This document shows positions 39,826 through 49,568 of a DNA stretch of 64,000 bases, piece after piece. Origin of the DNA: Paraburkholderia gardini (GTDB taxonomy: Bacteria > Pseudomonadota > Gammaproteobacteria > Burkholderiales > Burkholderiaceae). The stretch is taken from NCBI RefSeq assembly GCF_907164575.1, contig NZ_CAJQYY010000008.1:62001-126000 (forward strand), written 5' to 3'. Under the pieces are notes generated by a model that was not told the DNA's origin, searched no databases, and saw nothing but the letters and a program-made list of their open reading frames with translations. A program made the translations under genes and the position numbers. The stretch's first letter is position 1. Each line of letters begins with the position of its first letter.

Positions 39826-41022
39826 ATGCGAGTCAAGTTTGCTCACGCCGTGACCATCGCGGCCGCGGTTGCGATGCTGGCCGCGTGCAGCAGGAAAAAT
39901 GATGGCGAGGCGAGCAATGGTGCATCGGCTGCTCCGGCAGCGGCTGCGCCGGCCAGCGCGACTGTCGTCCGGATCGGCCATGCCGCGCCGTTGACGGGGG
40001 GTATTGCGCACCTCGGCAAGGACAATGAGAACGGAGCACGCCTCGCCGTCGAAGAGATCGACGCACAGGGTCTGACCATCGACGGGCATCGTATCCAGCT
40101 CGAACTCGACGCGCAGGACGACGCTGCCGACCCCAAAACGGGCACGCAGGTCGCGCAGAAACTGGTCGATGACCATGTGGTCGGCGTGGTGGGTCACCTG
40201 AATTCGGGTGTCTCGATTCCGGCGTCGAAGATCTATAGCGATGCGGGGATCGTGCAGATTTCGCCGTCCTCGACGAATCCGTCGTATACGCAGCAGGGTT
40301 TCAAGACGACGTATCGCGTCGTCGCGACCGACGCCCAGCAGGGTCCGGCGCTCGCCAACTACGCGACCGGCGCGCTGCACGCGAAGCGCGTCGCCGTGGT
40401 GGACGACGCGACGGCCTACGGCAAGGGTCTCGCCGACGAGTTCGCGAAGACGGTCGAGGCGAGCGGTGCAAAGGTCGTGGCGCGTGAGGCGACGACCGAC
40501 AAGGCCACGGATTTCCGGGCCATTCTCACGAAGATCAAGAGTGTTCAGCCGGACGTCATTATGTACGGCGGCATGGACGCAACGGGCGGGCCGTTCACGA
40601 AGCAGGCGGCAGCGCTCGGAATCAGGGCAAAAATCCTTGGCGGCGATGGTGTGTGTACCGACAAGGTAGGGGAGCTGGCGGGAACCGCCGTGCAGAACCT
40701 GGTCTGTTCGGAAGCGGGACTGGCGCTTTCGAAAATGGACAAGGGAGCGGACTTCGAGAAGAAGTACGACGACCGTTTCCACACGCCGGTGCAGATTTAC
40801 GCACCGTTCACGTATGACGCTGTGTACGTGATCGTCGATGCAATGAAGCGCGCCAATTCGATCGATGCGCCCAAAGTGCTGGCTGCGATGCCCTCCACCG
40901 ACTACAACGGTGTAACCGGCCACATCGCATTCGACGACAAGGGTGATTTGAAAGAAGGCGCCATTACGCTGTACGACTTCAAGGACGGCAAGAAAGCGGT
41001 TCTCGACGTCGTAAAGATGTGA
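39826..41022 (+). CDS. Branched-chain amino-acid ABC importer binding protein (LivK type), probable lipoprotein
   Basis: 398 aa from the ATG at 39826 with AGGAGA before it. N-terminal signal ends in a lipobox-like LAAC (Cys at residue 21) followed by an Ala/Ser linker, so it may be lipid-anchored. Periplasmic-binding-protein type 1 fold: VVRIGHAAPLTGGIAHLGKDNENGARLAVEEID, GVVGHLNSGVSIPASKIYSDAGIVQISPSSTNP, VAVVDDATAYGKGLADEF. By family it binds Leu/Ile/Val or related amino acids for LivHMGF. A terminator follows, before livH. Confidence 0.93.
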   Translation: MRVKFAHAVTIAAAVAMLAACSRKNDGEASNGASAAPAAAAPASATVVRIGHAAPLTGGIAHLGKDNENGARLAVEEIDAQGLTIDGHRIQLELDAQDDAADPKTGTQVAQKLVDDHVVGVVGHLNSGVSIPASKIYSDAGIVQISPSSTNPSYTQQGFKTTYRVVATDAQQGPALANYATGALHAKRVAVVDDATAYGKGLADEFAKTVEASGAKVVAREATTDKATDFRAILTKIKSVQPDVIMYGGMDATGGPFTKQAAALGIRAKILGGDGVCTDKVGELAGTAVQNLVCSEAGLALSKMDKGADFEKKYDDRFHTPVQIYAPFTYDAVYVIVDAMKRANSIDAPKVLAAMPSTDYNGVTGHIAFDDKGDLKEGAITLYDFKDGKKAVLDVVKM

Positions 41023-41042
41023 TGACGGAACAGTCTGGCCTG

Positions 41043-41074
41043 ACGGCACCGAACCACCTGACGGTGCCGTTTTT
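41043..41074 (+). terminator. Terminator between the binding-protein gene and livH
   Basis: Stem ACGGCACC / GGTGCCGT (41043-41050, 41063-41070), 12-base loop, followed by TTTTT. It lies inside the liv gene set and would make the binding-protein message more abundant than the permease/ATPase message. Confidence 0.8.
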
Positions 41075-41249
41075 GCATCCGCATCGGACAAGCCGGCTGC
41101 TGCAACACAGCAGCCACGCGAATCCGGAGCGGGTAACCCTTACCGGTCTTTTATCAGTACCCGCAGTGCCGTTGCGATTCCGTGATTCATCCCGGTCTAC
41201 CCGCCGGATGACGAGCGCGAATCCAGTCGCACGGGCTAAGGAGCATTAA

Positions 41250-42200
41250 ATGGATATCTTCATCCAGCAGATCCTCAACGGACTGGTGCTTGGCAGCGTC
41301 TACGCCATCATCGCACTGGGCTATACGATGGTTTACGGCATTCTGGGCATCATCAACTTCGCCCACGGCGATGTGTTGATGGTGGGCGCGATGGTTGCGC
41401 TCTCAGCCATAGGCGTGCTGCAGAACCACTTTCCTGGCCTCGGCAACGTGGCCACGCTTTGTATCGCGCTGGTCATCGCCGCGGTTGTCTGCGCGGTCGT
41501 CGGCTATGCGATCGAGCGGGTCGCGTACCGGCCGTTGCGCAAAGCGCCTCGTCTTGCACCGCTCATCACCGCGATCGGCGTATCGATCCTGCTGGAGACG
41601 CTCGCAATGATGATCTGGTCGCGCAATCCGCTGCCGTTCCCGCAACTGCTGCCGACCGATCCGATCAATGTGATCAGGGCCACAGACACGACGCCGGGCG
41701 CCGTGATATCGGTGACTGAAATCGTGATCATCGTGGTGGCGTTCGTCGTGATGGCGGCCCTGCTGCTGCTCGTGCACAAGACGAAGCTCGGCCGCGCGAT
41801 GCGGGCCATTGCCGAGAATCCCGGCAATGCGTCGCTGATGGGCGTGAATCCGAACTTCGTGATCTCGGCGACGTTCATGATCGGCTCGGCGCTTGCTGCG
41901 CTCGCCGGCGTGATGATCGCGTCGGAATACGGCAACGCGCACTTCTACATGGGCTTCATCCCGGGTCTCAAGGCCTTTACCGCGGCGGTGCTGGGCGGTA
42001 TCGGGAATCTCGGTGGCGCGATGGTCGGCGGCGTGCTGCTCGGGCTGATCGAACAGCTCGGCGCGGGCTACATCGGCAACCTGACCGGTGGTGTGTTCGG
42101 CAGTAACTACCAGGACGTGTTCGCATTCATCGTGCTGATCATCGTGCTGGTGTTCCGTCCGTCGGGCCTCCTGGGCGAACGTGTCGCGGATCGAGCATAA
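41250..42200 (+). CDS. livH: Branched-chain amino-acid ABC importer permease LivH
   Basis: 316 aa membrane protein of the LivH family: QQILNGLVLGSVYAIIALGYTMVYGILGIINFAHGDVLMVGAM at the N-terminus, RVAYRPLRKAPRLAPLITAIGVSILL, and the cytoplasmic loop GRAMRAIAENPGNASLMGVN that contacts the ATPase. Start preceded by AAGGAG. First gene of the livHMGF run, 227 bases after the binding-protein gene. Confidence 0.95.
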   Translation: MDIFIQQILNGLVLGSVYAIIALGYTMVYGILGIINFAHGDVLMVGAMVALSAIGVLQNHFPGLGNVATLCIALVIAAVVCAVVGYAIERVAYRPLRKAPRLAPLITAIGVSILLETLAMMIWSRNPLPFPQLLPTDPINVIRATDTTPGAVISVTEIVIIVVAFVVMAALLLLVHKTKLGRAMRAIAENPGNASLMGVNPNFVISATFMIGSALAALAGVMIASEYGNAHFYMGFIPGLKAFTAAVLGGIGNLGGAMVGGVLLGLIEQLGAGYIGNLTGGVFGSNYQDVFAFIVLIIVLVFRPSGLLGERVADRA

Positions 42201-42213
42201 GGAGTAGAAGAAC

Positions 42214-43383
42214 ATGACCTCAATTCAACCGATCGAGCCGTCCACGACGCTCATTCCCGAGAAGAATCTGACGAAGACGCTGACCGTCGGCATCATCACC
42301 GCGATCTTCGTGATCGCGGCGCCGATGGTCATCGGCGCGGCAGGCGGCAACTACTGGGTCCGCGTGCTCGACTTCGCGATGCTGTACGTGATGCTGGCGC
42401 TTGGCCTTAACGTGGTGGTCGGCTTTGCCGGCCTGCTCGACCTGGGCTACATCGCGTTCTACGCGATCGGCGCGTACACCGCGGCGCTGCTGAGCTCGCC
42501 GCACCTGACCTCCCAGTTCGCATGGATCGCGCATCTGTTCCCGAACGGCCTGCATACCCCGATCTGGATTATTGCGCCGGTGGCAATGGCGCTGGCGGCG
42601 ATCTTCGGGATTCTGCTCGGTGCGCCGACGCTGCGTCTGCGAGGCGACTATCTCGCGATCGTGACGTTGGGCTTCGGGGAAATCGTGCGGATTTTCATGA
42701 ACAACCTCGACCGTCCGGTGAATATCACCAACGGTCCGAAGGGGATTACCGGCATCGATCCGGTCAACGTCGCCGGCTTCAGTCTCGCGCAGACCCACAC
42801 GTTCCTCGGGTTTTCGTTCCCGAGCGTGTACATGTATTACTACCTGTTCGTGCTGTGTTCGCTGCTGGTGATCTGGGTGTGTACGCGTCTGCAGCACTCG
42901 CGCATCGGCCGCGCATGGGCCGCGATCCGCGAAGACGAAATCGCTGCCAAGGCAATGGGCATCAACACCCGTAACGTGAAGCTGCTGGCATTCGCGATGG
43001 GTGCGTCGTTCGGCGGCCTGTCGGGCGCGATGTTCGGCTCGTTCCAGGGCTTCGTGTCGCCGGAATCGTTCACATTCTGGGAATCGGTGGTCGTGCTGGC
43101 GTGCGTGGTGCTGGGCGGTATGGGCCACATTCCCGGCGTGATTCTCGGCGCGGTGCTGCTCGCCGTGTTCCCGGAATTCCTGCGCTCGACGATGGGTCCG
43201 CTGCAGAACTGGATCTTCGGTCACGAAATCGTCGACACGGAAGTGATCCGTCAGCTGCTGTACGGTCTCGCGATGGTGCTCATCATGCTGTACCGCTCGG
43301 AAGGCCTGTGGCCGTCGCCGAAGCATGAGGACAAGATTGCGAAACTGGCGAAGCGTAACGGCAAGAAGCCGGTGCGCGCCTGA
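42214..43383 (+). CDS. livM: Branched-chain amino-acid ABC importer permease LivM
   Basis: 389 aa with about ten spans: DFAMLYVMLALGLNVVVGFAGLLDLGYIAFYAIGAYTAALL, LRLRGDYLAIVTLGFGEIVRIF, and the ATPase-contact loop GRAWAAIREDEIAAKAMGIN. Partner of LivH. Start preceded by AAGGAG; 13-base gap after livH. Confidence 0.95.
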   Translation: MTSIQPIEPSTTLIPEKNLTKTLTVGIITAIFVIAAPMVIGAAGGNYWVRVLDFAMLYVMLALGLNVVVGFAGLLDLGYIAFYAIGAYTAALLSSPHLTSQFAWIAHLFPNGLHTPIWIIAPVAMALAAIFGILLGAPTLRLRGDYLAIVTLGFGEIVRIFMNNLDRPVNITNGPKGITGIDPVNVAGFSLAQTHTFLGFSFPSVYMYYYLFVLCSLLVIWVCTRLQHSRIGRAWAAIREDEIAAKAMGINTRNVKLLAFAMGASFGGLSGAMFGSFQGFVSPESFTFWESVVVLACVVLGGMGHIPGVILGAVLLAVFPEFLRSTMGPLQNWIFGHEIVDTEVIRQLLYGLAMVLIMLYRSEGLWPSPKHEDKIAKLAKRNGKKPVRA

Positions 43384-43403
43384 GGCCCTGCCGGAGAAAT
43401 CAT

Positions 43404-44179
43404 ATGAGCGATAAAAAAATCCGTTTGTCCGTCCAGGGCGTGAACAAGCGCTTTGGCGGCCTGCAGGCCCTCTCCGACGTCGGTCTGCAGATCGAGGAAG
43501 GCACGATCTACGGCCTGATCGGCCCGAATGGCGCCGGCAAGACGACGTTCTTCAACGTGATCACGGGTCTGTACACGCCGGATTCGGGCGACTTCAAGCT
43601 CGACGGCACGAACTACACGCCGACCGCCGTGTATCAGGTTGCGAAGGCGGGCATTGCACGTACGTTCCAGAACATCCGTCTGTTCGGCGGCATGACCGCG
43701 CTGGAAAACGTGATGGTCGGCCGGCACGTGCGCACGAAGCACGGCCTGATCGGCGCGGTGCTGCAAACGCCCGCCGAGCGCAAGGAAGAGCGCGAGATCA
43801 AGGAGCGCGCGCTGGAACTGCTGGAATACGTCGGCGTGTTGCAGTACGCGGACTACACGTCGCGCAACCTGTCGTACGGTCACCAGCGGCGTCTGGAAAT
43901 CGCCCGCGCGCTGGCAACGGATCCGAAGCTGCTCGCACTGGACGAACCGGCCGCCGGCATGAACGCGACGGAAAAGGTCGAGCTGACGAGGCTGCTCGAC
44001 AAGATCCGCGCGGACGGCAAGACGATTCTGCTGATCGAACACGATGTGAAGCTGGTGATGGGCCTGTGCAACCGCATGACAGTGCTCGATTACGGCAAGG
44101 TGATTGCTGAGGGTCTGCCGCACGACGTGCAGAAGGATCCGAAGGTGATCGAGGCTTACCTGGGCGCGGGGGTCCACTG

Positions 44180-44180
<1 letters not shown>
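43404..44180 (+). CDS. livG: Branched-chain amino-acid ABC importer ATPase LivG
   Basis: 258 aa. Walker A GPNGAGKTTFFN, Q-loop FQNIRLFGGMTALENV, signature LSYGHQRRLEIARALA, Walker B LLALDEPAAGMN, switch His in LLIEHDVKLVMG. LivG subfamily by the YGHQRR signature variant. Energises LivHM together with LivF. Its stop overlaps the livF start (TGATG). Confidence 0.95.
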
Positions 44181-44896
<716 letters not shown>

Positions 44897-44927
44897 GCCG
44901 GCTGCGTCATTTGATGTGAAGCTGAAG

Positions 44928-44967
44928 AAGCCGCATGCGTGAGATGAACGCATGCGGCTTTTTTATT
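44928..44967 (+). terminator. liv operon terminator
   Basis: Perfect 13-bp stem AAGCCGCATGCGT / ACGCATGCGGCTT (44928-44940, 44948-44960), seven-base loop, followed by TTTTTATT. The A-rich other side may also stop the convergent GNAT transcript. Confidence 0.95.
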
Positions 44968-45445
44968 ACGCGGCGGTATGGTTCACCGCCGTTTCCGCGG
45001 TTTCACCCAGACGCTTGCCGAGACTGACCACTTCGTCCGCCCGATAGCCCAGCGCTTCGTAGAAGCCGCGCACCCCGGCTTTTGCAGATAGCACCTGCAG
45101 GTTCACCTTCGGACAGCCGAGCGCGGTCAGCGCGTGTTCCGCGTGCACGACGAGTTGCTTGCCGATGCCGCGCCGTCGCAGCGACGTATCGACGGCGAGC
45201 GAGTAGAGCCATCCGCGATGTCCGTCGTAGCCGGCCATGATCGTGCCGACGATACGCCCGTCCATTTCCGCGACGAAGAATAGCTCCGGCTGCATCGTGA
45301 GCTTGTTCGCGATCGACAGATGAGGATTGCGGTGCAGCCGGGTCACGTCCCGATACTCAGGGAACGCGTCCTGCCACAGCGTGACGACGGCATCGGTATC
45401 GGCTGCATCGAAGCAGCGGATCGACGGCATGGTGTGTGATGTCAT
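44966..45445 (-). CDS. GNAT-family N-acetyltransferase
   Basis: 159 aa. Acetyl-CoA-binding motif SLRRRGIGKQLVVHAEHAL preceded by GWLYSLAVD, and GVRGFYEALGYRADEVVSLGKRL at the end: a YpeA-like GNAT. The acceptor substrate is unknown. The start may be the ATG at 45445 or the one at 45430; neither has a clear ribosome site. It follows an ArgD-like aminotransferase gene by 20 bases, same strand, so the two are probably co-transcribed. Confidence 0.87.
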   Translation of the reverse strand: MTSHTMPSIRCFDAADTDAVVTLWQDAFPEYRDVTRLHRNPHLSIANKLTMQPELFFVAEMDGRIVGTIMAGYDGHRGWLYSLAVDTSLRRRGIGKQLVVHAEHALTALGCPKVNLQVLSAKAGVRGFYEALGYRADEVVSLGKRLGETAETAVNHTAA

Positions 45446-45465
45446 GTGACGGCGCGTGTCGACGT

Positions 45466-46650
45466 TTACAGCGAGTCGAGAATCGAACGCAGCATCGACA
45501 TCATCTGGTCGATCTCTTCGTTCGTGACGTTGAGCGCCGGCATGAAGCGCAGCAGGTTCGGGCGTGCCGCGTTCAGCAGCAGGCCGTCGGGCTGCATCTG
45601 ACGCGCCTTCTCGACGATCTGGTTGCCGACGTCCTTGCCGAGCAGCAGCGCGCGCAGCAGGCCTTCGCCGCGTTCGCCGAGAAAGCCGCGCTCTTCCGAC
45701 AGCGCCAGCAGCTGCGCGCGCAGATACTCGCCACGTGCCCGCACGCCTTCGAGAAAGCCCGGCGCCGTCAGTTGCGAGATCACCGAATAACCGACGGCCG
45801 TCATCAGCGGGTTGCCGTTGTACGTGCCACCCTGATCGCCGGCCTCGAACACCTGCACGTCGGCTTTCGCGAGGAGCGCCGCAAGCGGCACGCCGCCGCC
45901 GATGCCCTTGCCGAGCGTCATCACGTCCGGCTCGATGCCCGACAGCTCGTACGCGAAGAGCGTCCCGGCACGGCCGCAGCCGCTCTGTACTTCATCGACG
46001 ATCAGGAGCAGGTTGTGCTGCTTCGTGAGCGCGCGCAGTTGCTGCATGAATTCACGCGTGGCCGGAATCACGCCGCCTTCGCCCTGGACTGGCTCGAGCA
46101 TCACGGCGACGGTCTTCTTCGTGATCAGCTTTTCGACCGACGCAATGTCGTTCAGATCAGCCTTCGGAAAACCCGGCACCTGCGGCGCGTAGATCGTGTC
46201 CCAGCCCGGCTTGCCGCTCGCGGACATCGTCGCGAGCGTGCGGCCGTGGAAGCTGTGGTCGAACGTGATGATTTCGTACGCGCCGTCCTTGTGTTTCCTG
46301 CCCCACTTGCGCGCGAGCTTGATCGCGCCTTCGTTCGCTTCGGCGCCGCTGTTCGCGAAGAAGACCTTGTCGAAGCAGCTGTGCTGCGTGAGCAGGCCCG
46401 CGAGCTTCGCCATCGGCTCGTTGTAGAACGCCGGCGACGGATTGATCAGCGTGCGCGCCTGCTTTTCGAGCGCCTCGATCATGCCCTCGTTGCAGTGACC
46501 GAGACTGTTGACCGCCCAGCCCTGGATGAAATCGAGGTAACGCTTGCCTTCGTTGTCGTAGATCCACGAACCCTTGCCGTGCGTGAAAACGATTTCGGGC
46601 CGGTTGGTGATGTACATCAGCGACTCGATCGGATACTCAGTGAATTTCAT
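45466..46650 (-). CDS. Class III PLP aminotransferase, acetylornithine-transaminase type
   Basis: 394 aa from the ATG at 46650 (MKFTEYPIESLMYITNRPE); an open extension upstream contains a terminator hairpin and is rejected. Key parts: FANSGAEANEGAIKLARKWG, SFHGRTLATMSASGK, EPVQGEGGVIPA, the PLP-aspartate stretch LLIVDEVQSGCGRAGTLFAYE, and the PLP-lysine in VMTLGKGIGGGVPLAALLA. Most like ArgD/AstC acetylornithine or succinylornithine transaminases. A role in arginine metabolism is likely; the exact substrate is not settled. Confidence 0.88.
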   Translation of the reverse strand: MKFTEYPIESLMYITNRPEIVFTHGKGSWIYDNEGKRYLDFIQGWAVNSLGHCNEGMIEALEKQARTLINPSPAFYNEPMAKLAGLLTQHSCFDKVFFANSGAEANEGAIKLARKWGRKHKDGAYEIITFDHSFHGRTLATMSASGKPGWDTIYAPQVPGFPKADLNDIASVEKLITKKTVAVMLEPVQGEGGVIPATREFMQQLRALTKQHNLLLIVDEVQSGCGRAGTLFAYELSGIEPDVMTLGKGIGGGVPLAALLAKADVQVFEAGDQGGTYNGNPLMTAVGYSVISQLTAPGFLEGVRARGEYLRAQLLALSEERGFLGERGEGLLRALLLGKDVGNQIVEKARQMQPDGLLLNAARPNLLRFMPALNVTNEEIDQMMSMLRSILDSL

Positions 46651-46699
46651 GACGGCGGGGCTCCATCCGAAGCAGGGGGTTGAAGAAGGGACCGGAAAA

Positions 46700-46728
46700 A
46701 CAAAAAAGCCACGGAGGTCCGTGGCTTT
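46700..46728 (-). terminator. Terminator upstream of the aminotransferase gene
   Basis: Perfect ten-bp stem AAAGCCACGG / CCGTGGCTTT (46705-46714, 46719-46728), four-base loop; T run on the minus strand. It ends the transcript arriving from the ferredoxin-reductase gene at 46953-47984. Confidence 0.88.
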
Positions 46729-46952
46729 CATGATTCGAACAGCGTGCGCCCTGTAAAGGCGCGAATCCGTGACGAAGCCAGCGGCGCCCCTAAGGGAGCG
46801 GCGAGCGGCGACGTCGAAGTTCGGACTGGATGCGGTTCATGCGCGAAAGAATACGACAACGAGGCGGGCGGTGTAAACCGCCAATCGCGCGGACGAGCGA
46901 TTTTTTGTCCGCGCGACTGATGCCATGACCGTATCGGCGGCCTGCCAGCGGA
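46729..46952. other. Spacer downstream of the ferredoxin-type reductase gene
   Basis: About 220 bases, no convincing gene. A short open frame across 46790-47008 overlaps the reductase 3' end and shows no family features. Confidence 0.5.
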
Positions 46953-47984
46953 TCAAACTGGATTGGCGAGATCCGCGGCGCTAGTGAACGAATCCGCATA
47001 AAACTCATCTTCCGGCAGCTTGTGGTGCGCGGTGAAATCGCGCTGCGCCGATTCGACCATCACCGGCGCGCCACACGCGTACACCTGATAACCCGACAGA
47101 TCCGGCAGATCTTCGATCACCGCACGGTGAACGAAGCCTGTTCGACCCGTCCATGCATCGTTCGCGTCGGGCTCGGAGAGCACCGGCACGAAGCGGAAGT
47201 TCGGCACGTCCTTCGCCCATTGCTCCGCGTGTTCCAGCAGGTACAGATCCTTCTTGCGGCGCGCACCCCAGTACAGTGTCATCGGCCGGTCGATGTTCTT
47301 GAAAATCGCGTGTTCGACGATTGCCTTGAGCGGCGCGAAGCCCGTGCCCGATGCGAGCAGCACAATCGGCTTGTCCGAATCCTCGCGCAGGAAGAACGTG
47401 CCGAGCGGCGCCTCGAAGCGCAGGATGTCGCGCTCCTTCAGCGTGTTGAACACGTGATCCGTGAAGACGCCACCGGGCATGTGACGGATGTGCAGCTCGA
47501 TCGGGCCTTCGGCATGCGGCGCACTCGCCATCGAATAGCTGCGGCGCTTGCCGTCCTTCAGGATGAATTCGAGGTACTGGCCGGCGAGATACTGCAGGCG
47601 TTCGTTGGCCGGCAGCTGAAGCTTCAGCACGACGACGTCGTCGGCCTTGCGCTCGACCGCGTTGACGCGGCACGGCAGCTTCTTGACCTGCACGTCGCCG
47701 ACACCCGCCACTTCGCGGATATCGACTTCGAGATCCGAGCACGCGGTCGCGCAGCACAGCAGTGCCATGCCACGGGTCTTTTCATCGTTCGACAGCGCCG
47801 ACGACGAATGCGGACGCTGCTCGACTTCGCCGGCGAGGACCGTGCCCTTGCACGAGCCACATGCGCCGTTCTTGCAGCCATAAGGCAGGCCCACGCCCTG
47901 GCGCAGGGCCGCGATCAGCACGGGTTCGTCGGGTTCTACCTGAAACTGCCGGCCGCTTTGCCGGAGCGTTACGTTAAATGCCAT
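46953..47984 (-). CDS. Ferredoxin-domain NAD(P)H:flavin reductase (CDP-6-deoxy-glucoseen reductase-like)
   Basis: 343 aa. N-terminal plant-type 2Fe-2S domain with cluster cysteines in GLPYGCKNGACGSCKGTVL and LLCCATACSDLEVD. Then an FNR-like module: FAD-binding RRSYSMASAPH and NAD(P)-binding IVLLASGTGFAPLKAIVEHA, YWGARRKKDLYLLEHAEQW, YQVYACGAPVMVESA near the end. It moves electrons from NAD(P)H through FAD to the iron-sulfur cluster. The name used for relatives (CDP-6-deoxyglucoseen reductase) is by similarity only; no CDP-sugar pathway is seen here. Divergent from the epimerase-like gene. Confidence 0.9.
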   Translation of the reverse strand: MAFNVTLRQSGRQFQVEPDEPVLIAALRQGVGLPYGCKNGACGSCKGTVLAGEVEQRPHSSSALSNDEKTRGMALLCCATACSDLEVDIREVAGVGDVQVKKLPCRVNAVERKADDVVVLKLQLPANERLQYLAGQYLEFILKDGKRRSYSMASAPHAEGPIELHIRHMPGGVFTDHVFNTLKERDILRFEAPLGTFFLREDSDKPIVLLASGTGFAPLKAIVEHAIFKNIDRPMTLYWGARRKKDLYLLEHAEQWAKDVPNFRFVPVLSEPDANDAWTGRTGFVHRAVIEDLPDLSGYQVYACGAPVMVESAQRDFTAHHKLPEDEFYADSFTSAADLANPV

Positions 47985-48051
47985 ATATCGATCGAAAACG
48001 AAAAGTCGGGAATCGGTGCCTGCCGTGCCTGACGGCTACAATGCGTCCACC

Positions 48052-49068
48052 ATGAAAGCGACACGAACCTTGCGCCGGCCGCGCCTGCTGATCGTCGGTT
48101 GCGGCGATGTCGGCATGCGCTGCGTCGAACTGCTGCATCCGCGCGCCCACGTCTTTGCCCTGACGAGCCACGAAGCGCGCCGCGCCGAACTGCGCGCGGC
48201 TGGCACCTCGCCGCTGGTCGGCGACCTGGACGTGCGTCGCAGCCTGAAGCGCCTTGCGGGCCTCGCGCCCGTGGTGCTGCATCTTGCCCCGCCGCAGAAG
48301 ACCGGCGACGACGATCGCCGTACACGTGCGCTGCTCGCCGCGCTCACTTCGCGCCGCATGCAGCCGGCGCGCGCCGCGTTCACGCCAGTCGCGCGGATGC
48401 GGCGTTCGCGCCTCGCATGGATGGATCGCGAAACAGCCAATATTGTACCCGAGCGGGGTGCCCGGCTCGCCCGGTCAGCCGCGCCGCTGCGCGTCGTCTA
48501 CGCGAGCACGACGGGTGTCTATGGCGACTGCGGGGGCGCGCTGATCGACGAGACACGTAGCGTGCAGCCTGCCAGCGACCGCGCGAAGCGCCGGGTGTCG
48601 GCGGAGCAGCAGTTGCGCCGGGCGACAGCGCGCGGGACGGTGAGCGCCACGGTCGCGCGGATTCCGGGCATTTATGCGGGCAACAGGCTGCCGCTTGCGC
48701 GGCTGGAGAAGGGCACGCCCGCACTGACCGACGCCGACGATGTGTACACGAGTCACATTCACGCCGACGATCTCGCGGCGATCCTCGTACGGATGTCGAC
48801 GCATGGCAGACCGGGGCGCGTCGTCCACGCCTCGGACGATTCGACGCTGAAAATGGCGGCCTGGTTCGACACGGTTGCCGATGCGTATGGTTTGCCGCGT
48901 CCTCCGCGCGTCACGCGTGAGGAAGCCGAGACTCAGCTCGAGCCGATGCTGCTGTCGTTCATGCGCGAATCGCGACGTCTTTTGAACACGAGGATGAAGC
49001 GCGAATTGCGGATGCGTTTGCGCTATCCGGCGGTGCAGGATTTTCTGCGGGCGAACGTGGGCGCATAA
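48052..49068 (+). CDS. NAD(P)-binding epimerase/reductase-like protein (YeeZ type)
   Basis: 338 aa from the ATG at 48052. Rossmann motif LLIVGCGDVGMRCVELL, then RVVYASTTGVYGDCGGALIDE (extended-SDR catalytic region, TGVYGDC), ARIPGIYAGNRLPLARL and SHIHADDLAAILV. These match YeeZ/extended SDR proteins. The segment around residues 95-140 is Arg/Ala-rich and may be a lineage-specific insert. Only 67 bases separate it from the divergent reductase gene. Function unknown. Confidence 0.85.
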   Translation: MKATRTLRRPRLLIVGCGDVGMRCVELLHPRAHVFALTSHEARRAELRAAGTSPLVGDLDVRRSLKRLAGLAPVVLHLAPPQKTGDDDRRTRALLAALTSRRMQPARAAFTPVARMRRSRLAWMDRETANIVPERGARLARSAAPLRVVYASTTGVYGDCGGALIDETRSVQPASDRAKRRVSAEQQLRRATARGTVSATVARIPGIYAGNRLPLARLEKGTPALTDADDVYTSHIHADDLAAILVRMSTHGRPGRVVHASDDSTLKMAAWFDTVADAYGLPRPPRVTREEAETQLEPMLLSFMRESRRLLNTRMKRELRMRLRYPAVQDFLRANVGA

Positions 49069-49211
49069 CGCGCCACGAGGTGGTTGCAGCCAACTTCGTA
49101 CATCGAATAGAAGGCACTGCGCTTCATCACGCACGCTGCGCACATCACCGCGCATCGCTTCGGCGCGAAGCGATGCGGCGTCGCTCATCACCTACGTGAT
49201 GCGATCCCGAC

Positions 49212-49400
49212 TCACGTAATCGCGGGTAGCGCTTCCAGCAGCACGAAGCACAGGAGTGCGCCGACCAGCGCACCGATGAGGCTCGGAGGATAGCGGTGTC
49301 GCAGACGCATCATCGCCAGCGCACCGGCGATGAGAACGATCCCGAAACACACGAACGCAATCGTCATTGTTGAAATTTCATAACCATCGTGGATGATCAT
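49212..49400 (-). CDS. Small two-helix membrane protein
   Basis: 62 aa from the ATG at 49400, preceded by an excellent AAGGAGG six bases upstream. Two hydrophobic segments: TIAFVCFGIVLIAGALAMM and PSLIGALVGALLCFVLLEALPAI, separated by a positively charged loop (RLRHRYP). It is a probable inner-membrane peptide of unknown function. Isolated between the epimerase-like gene and rsuA. Confidence 0.72.
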   Translation of the reverse strand: MIIHDGYEISTMTIAFVCFGIVLIAGALAMMRLRHRYPPSLIGALVGALLCFVLLEALPAIT

Positions 49401-49568
49401 GGCGCCCCTCCTTGAATACTTTTTAATCGTTGTTTAATTGAGTATAGGGCGGGACGTAACGAAGGGCATGCTGCGGCGCAGCGCAACGGATACCTTTTTG
49501 CGCGGCAGTGTGAGATGGGTAACGCAGATGTCCGGCGACGGCAGTCCTCAAGTCGCGGCCTTCGGTGT

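Noticed and set aside
39515-39826. 103-codon plus-strand frame upstream of the liv binding protein
   Set aside because: No ribosome site, no family features, and it ends in the livK ribosome-site region; judged a chance frame in regulatory DNA.
46790-47008. 72-codon minus-strand frame downstream of the ferredoxin-type reductase
   Set aside because: It overlaps the reductase 3' end in another frame and has no ribosome site or motif.
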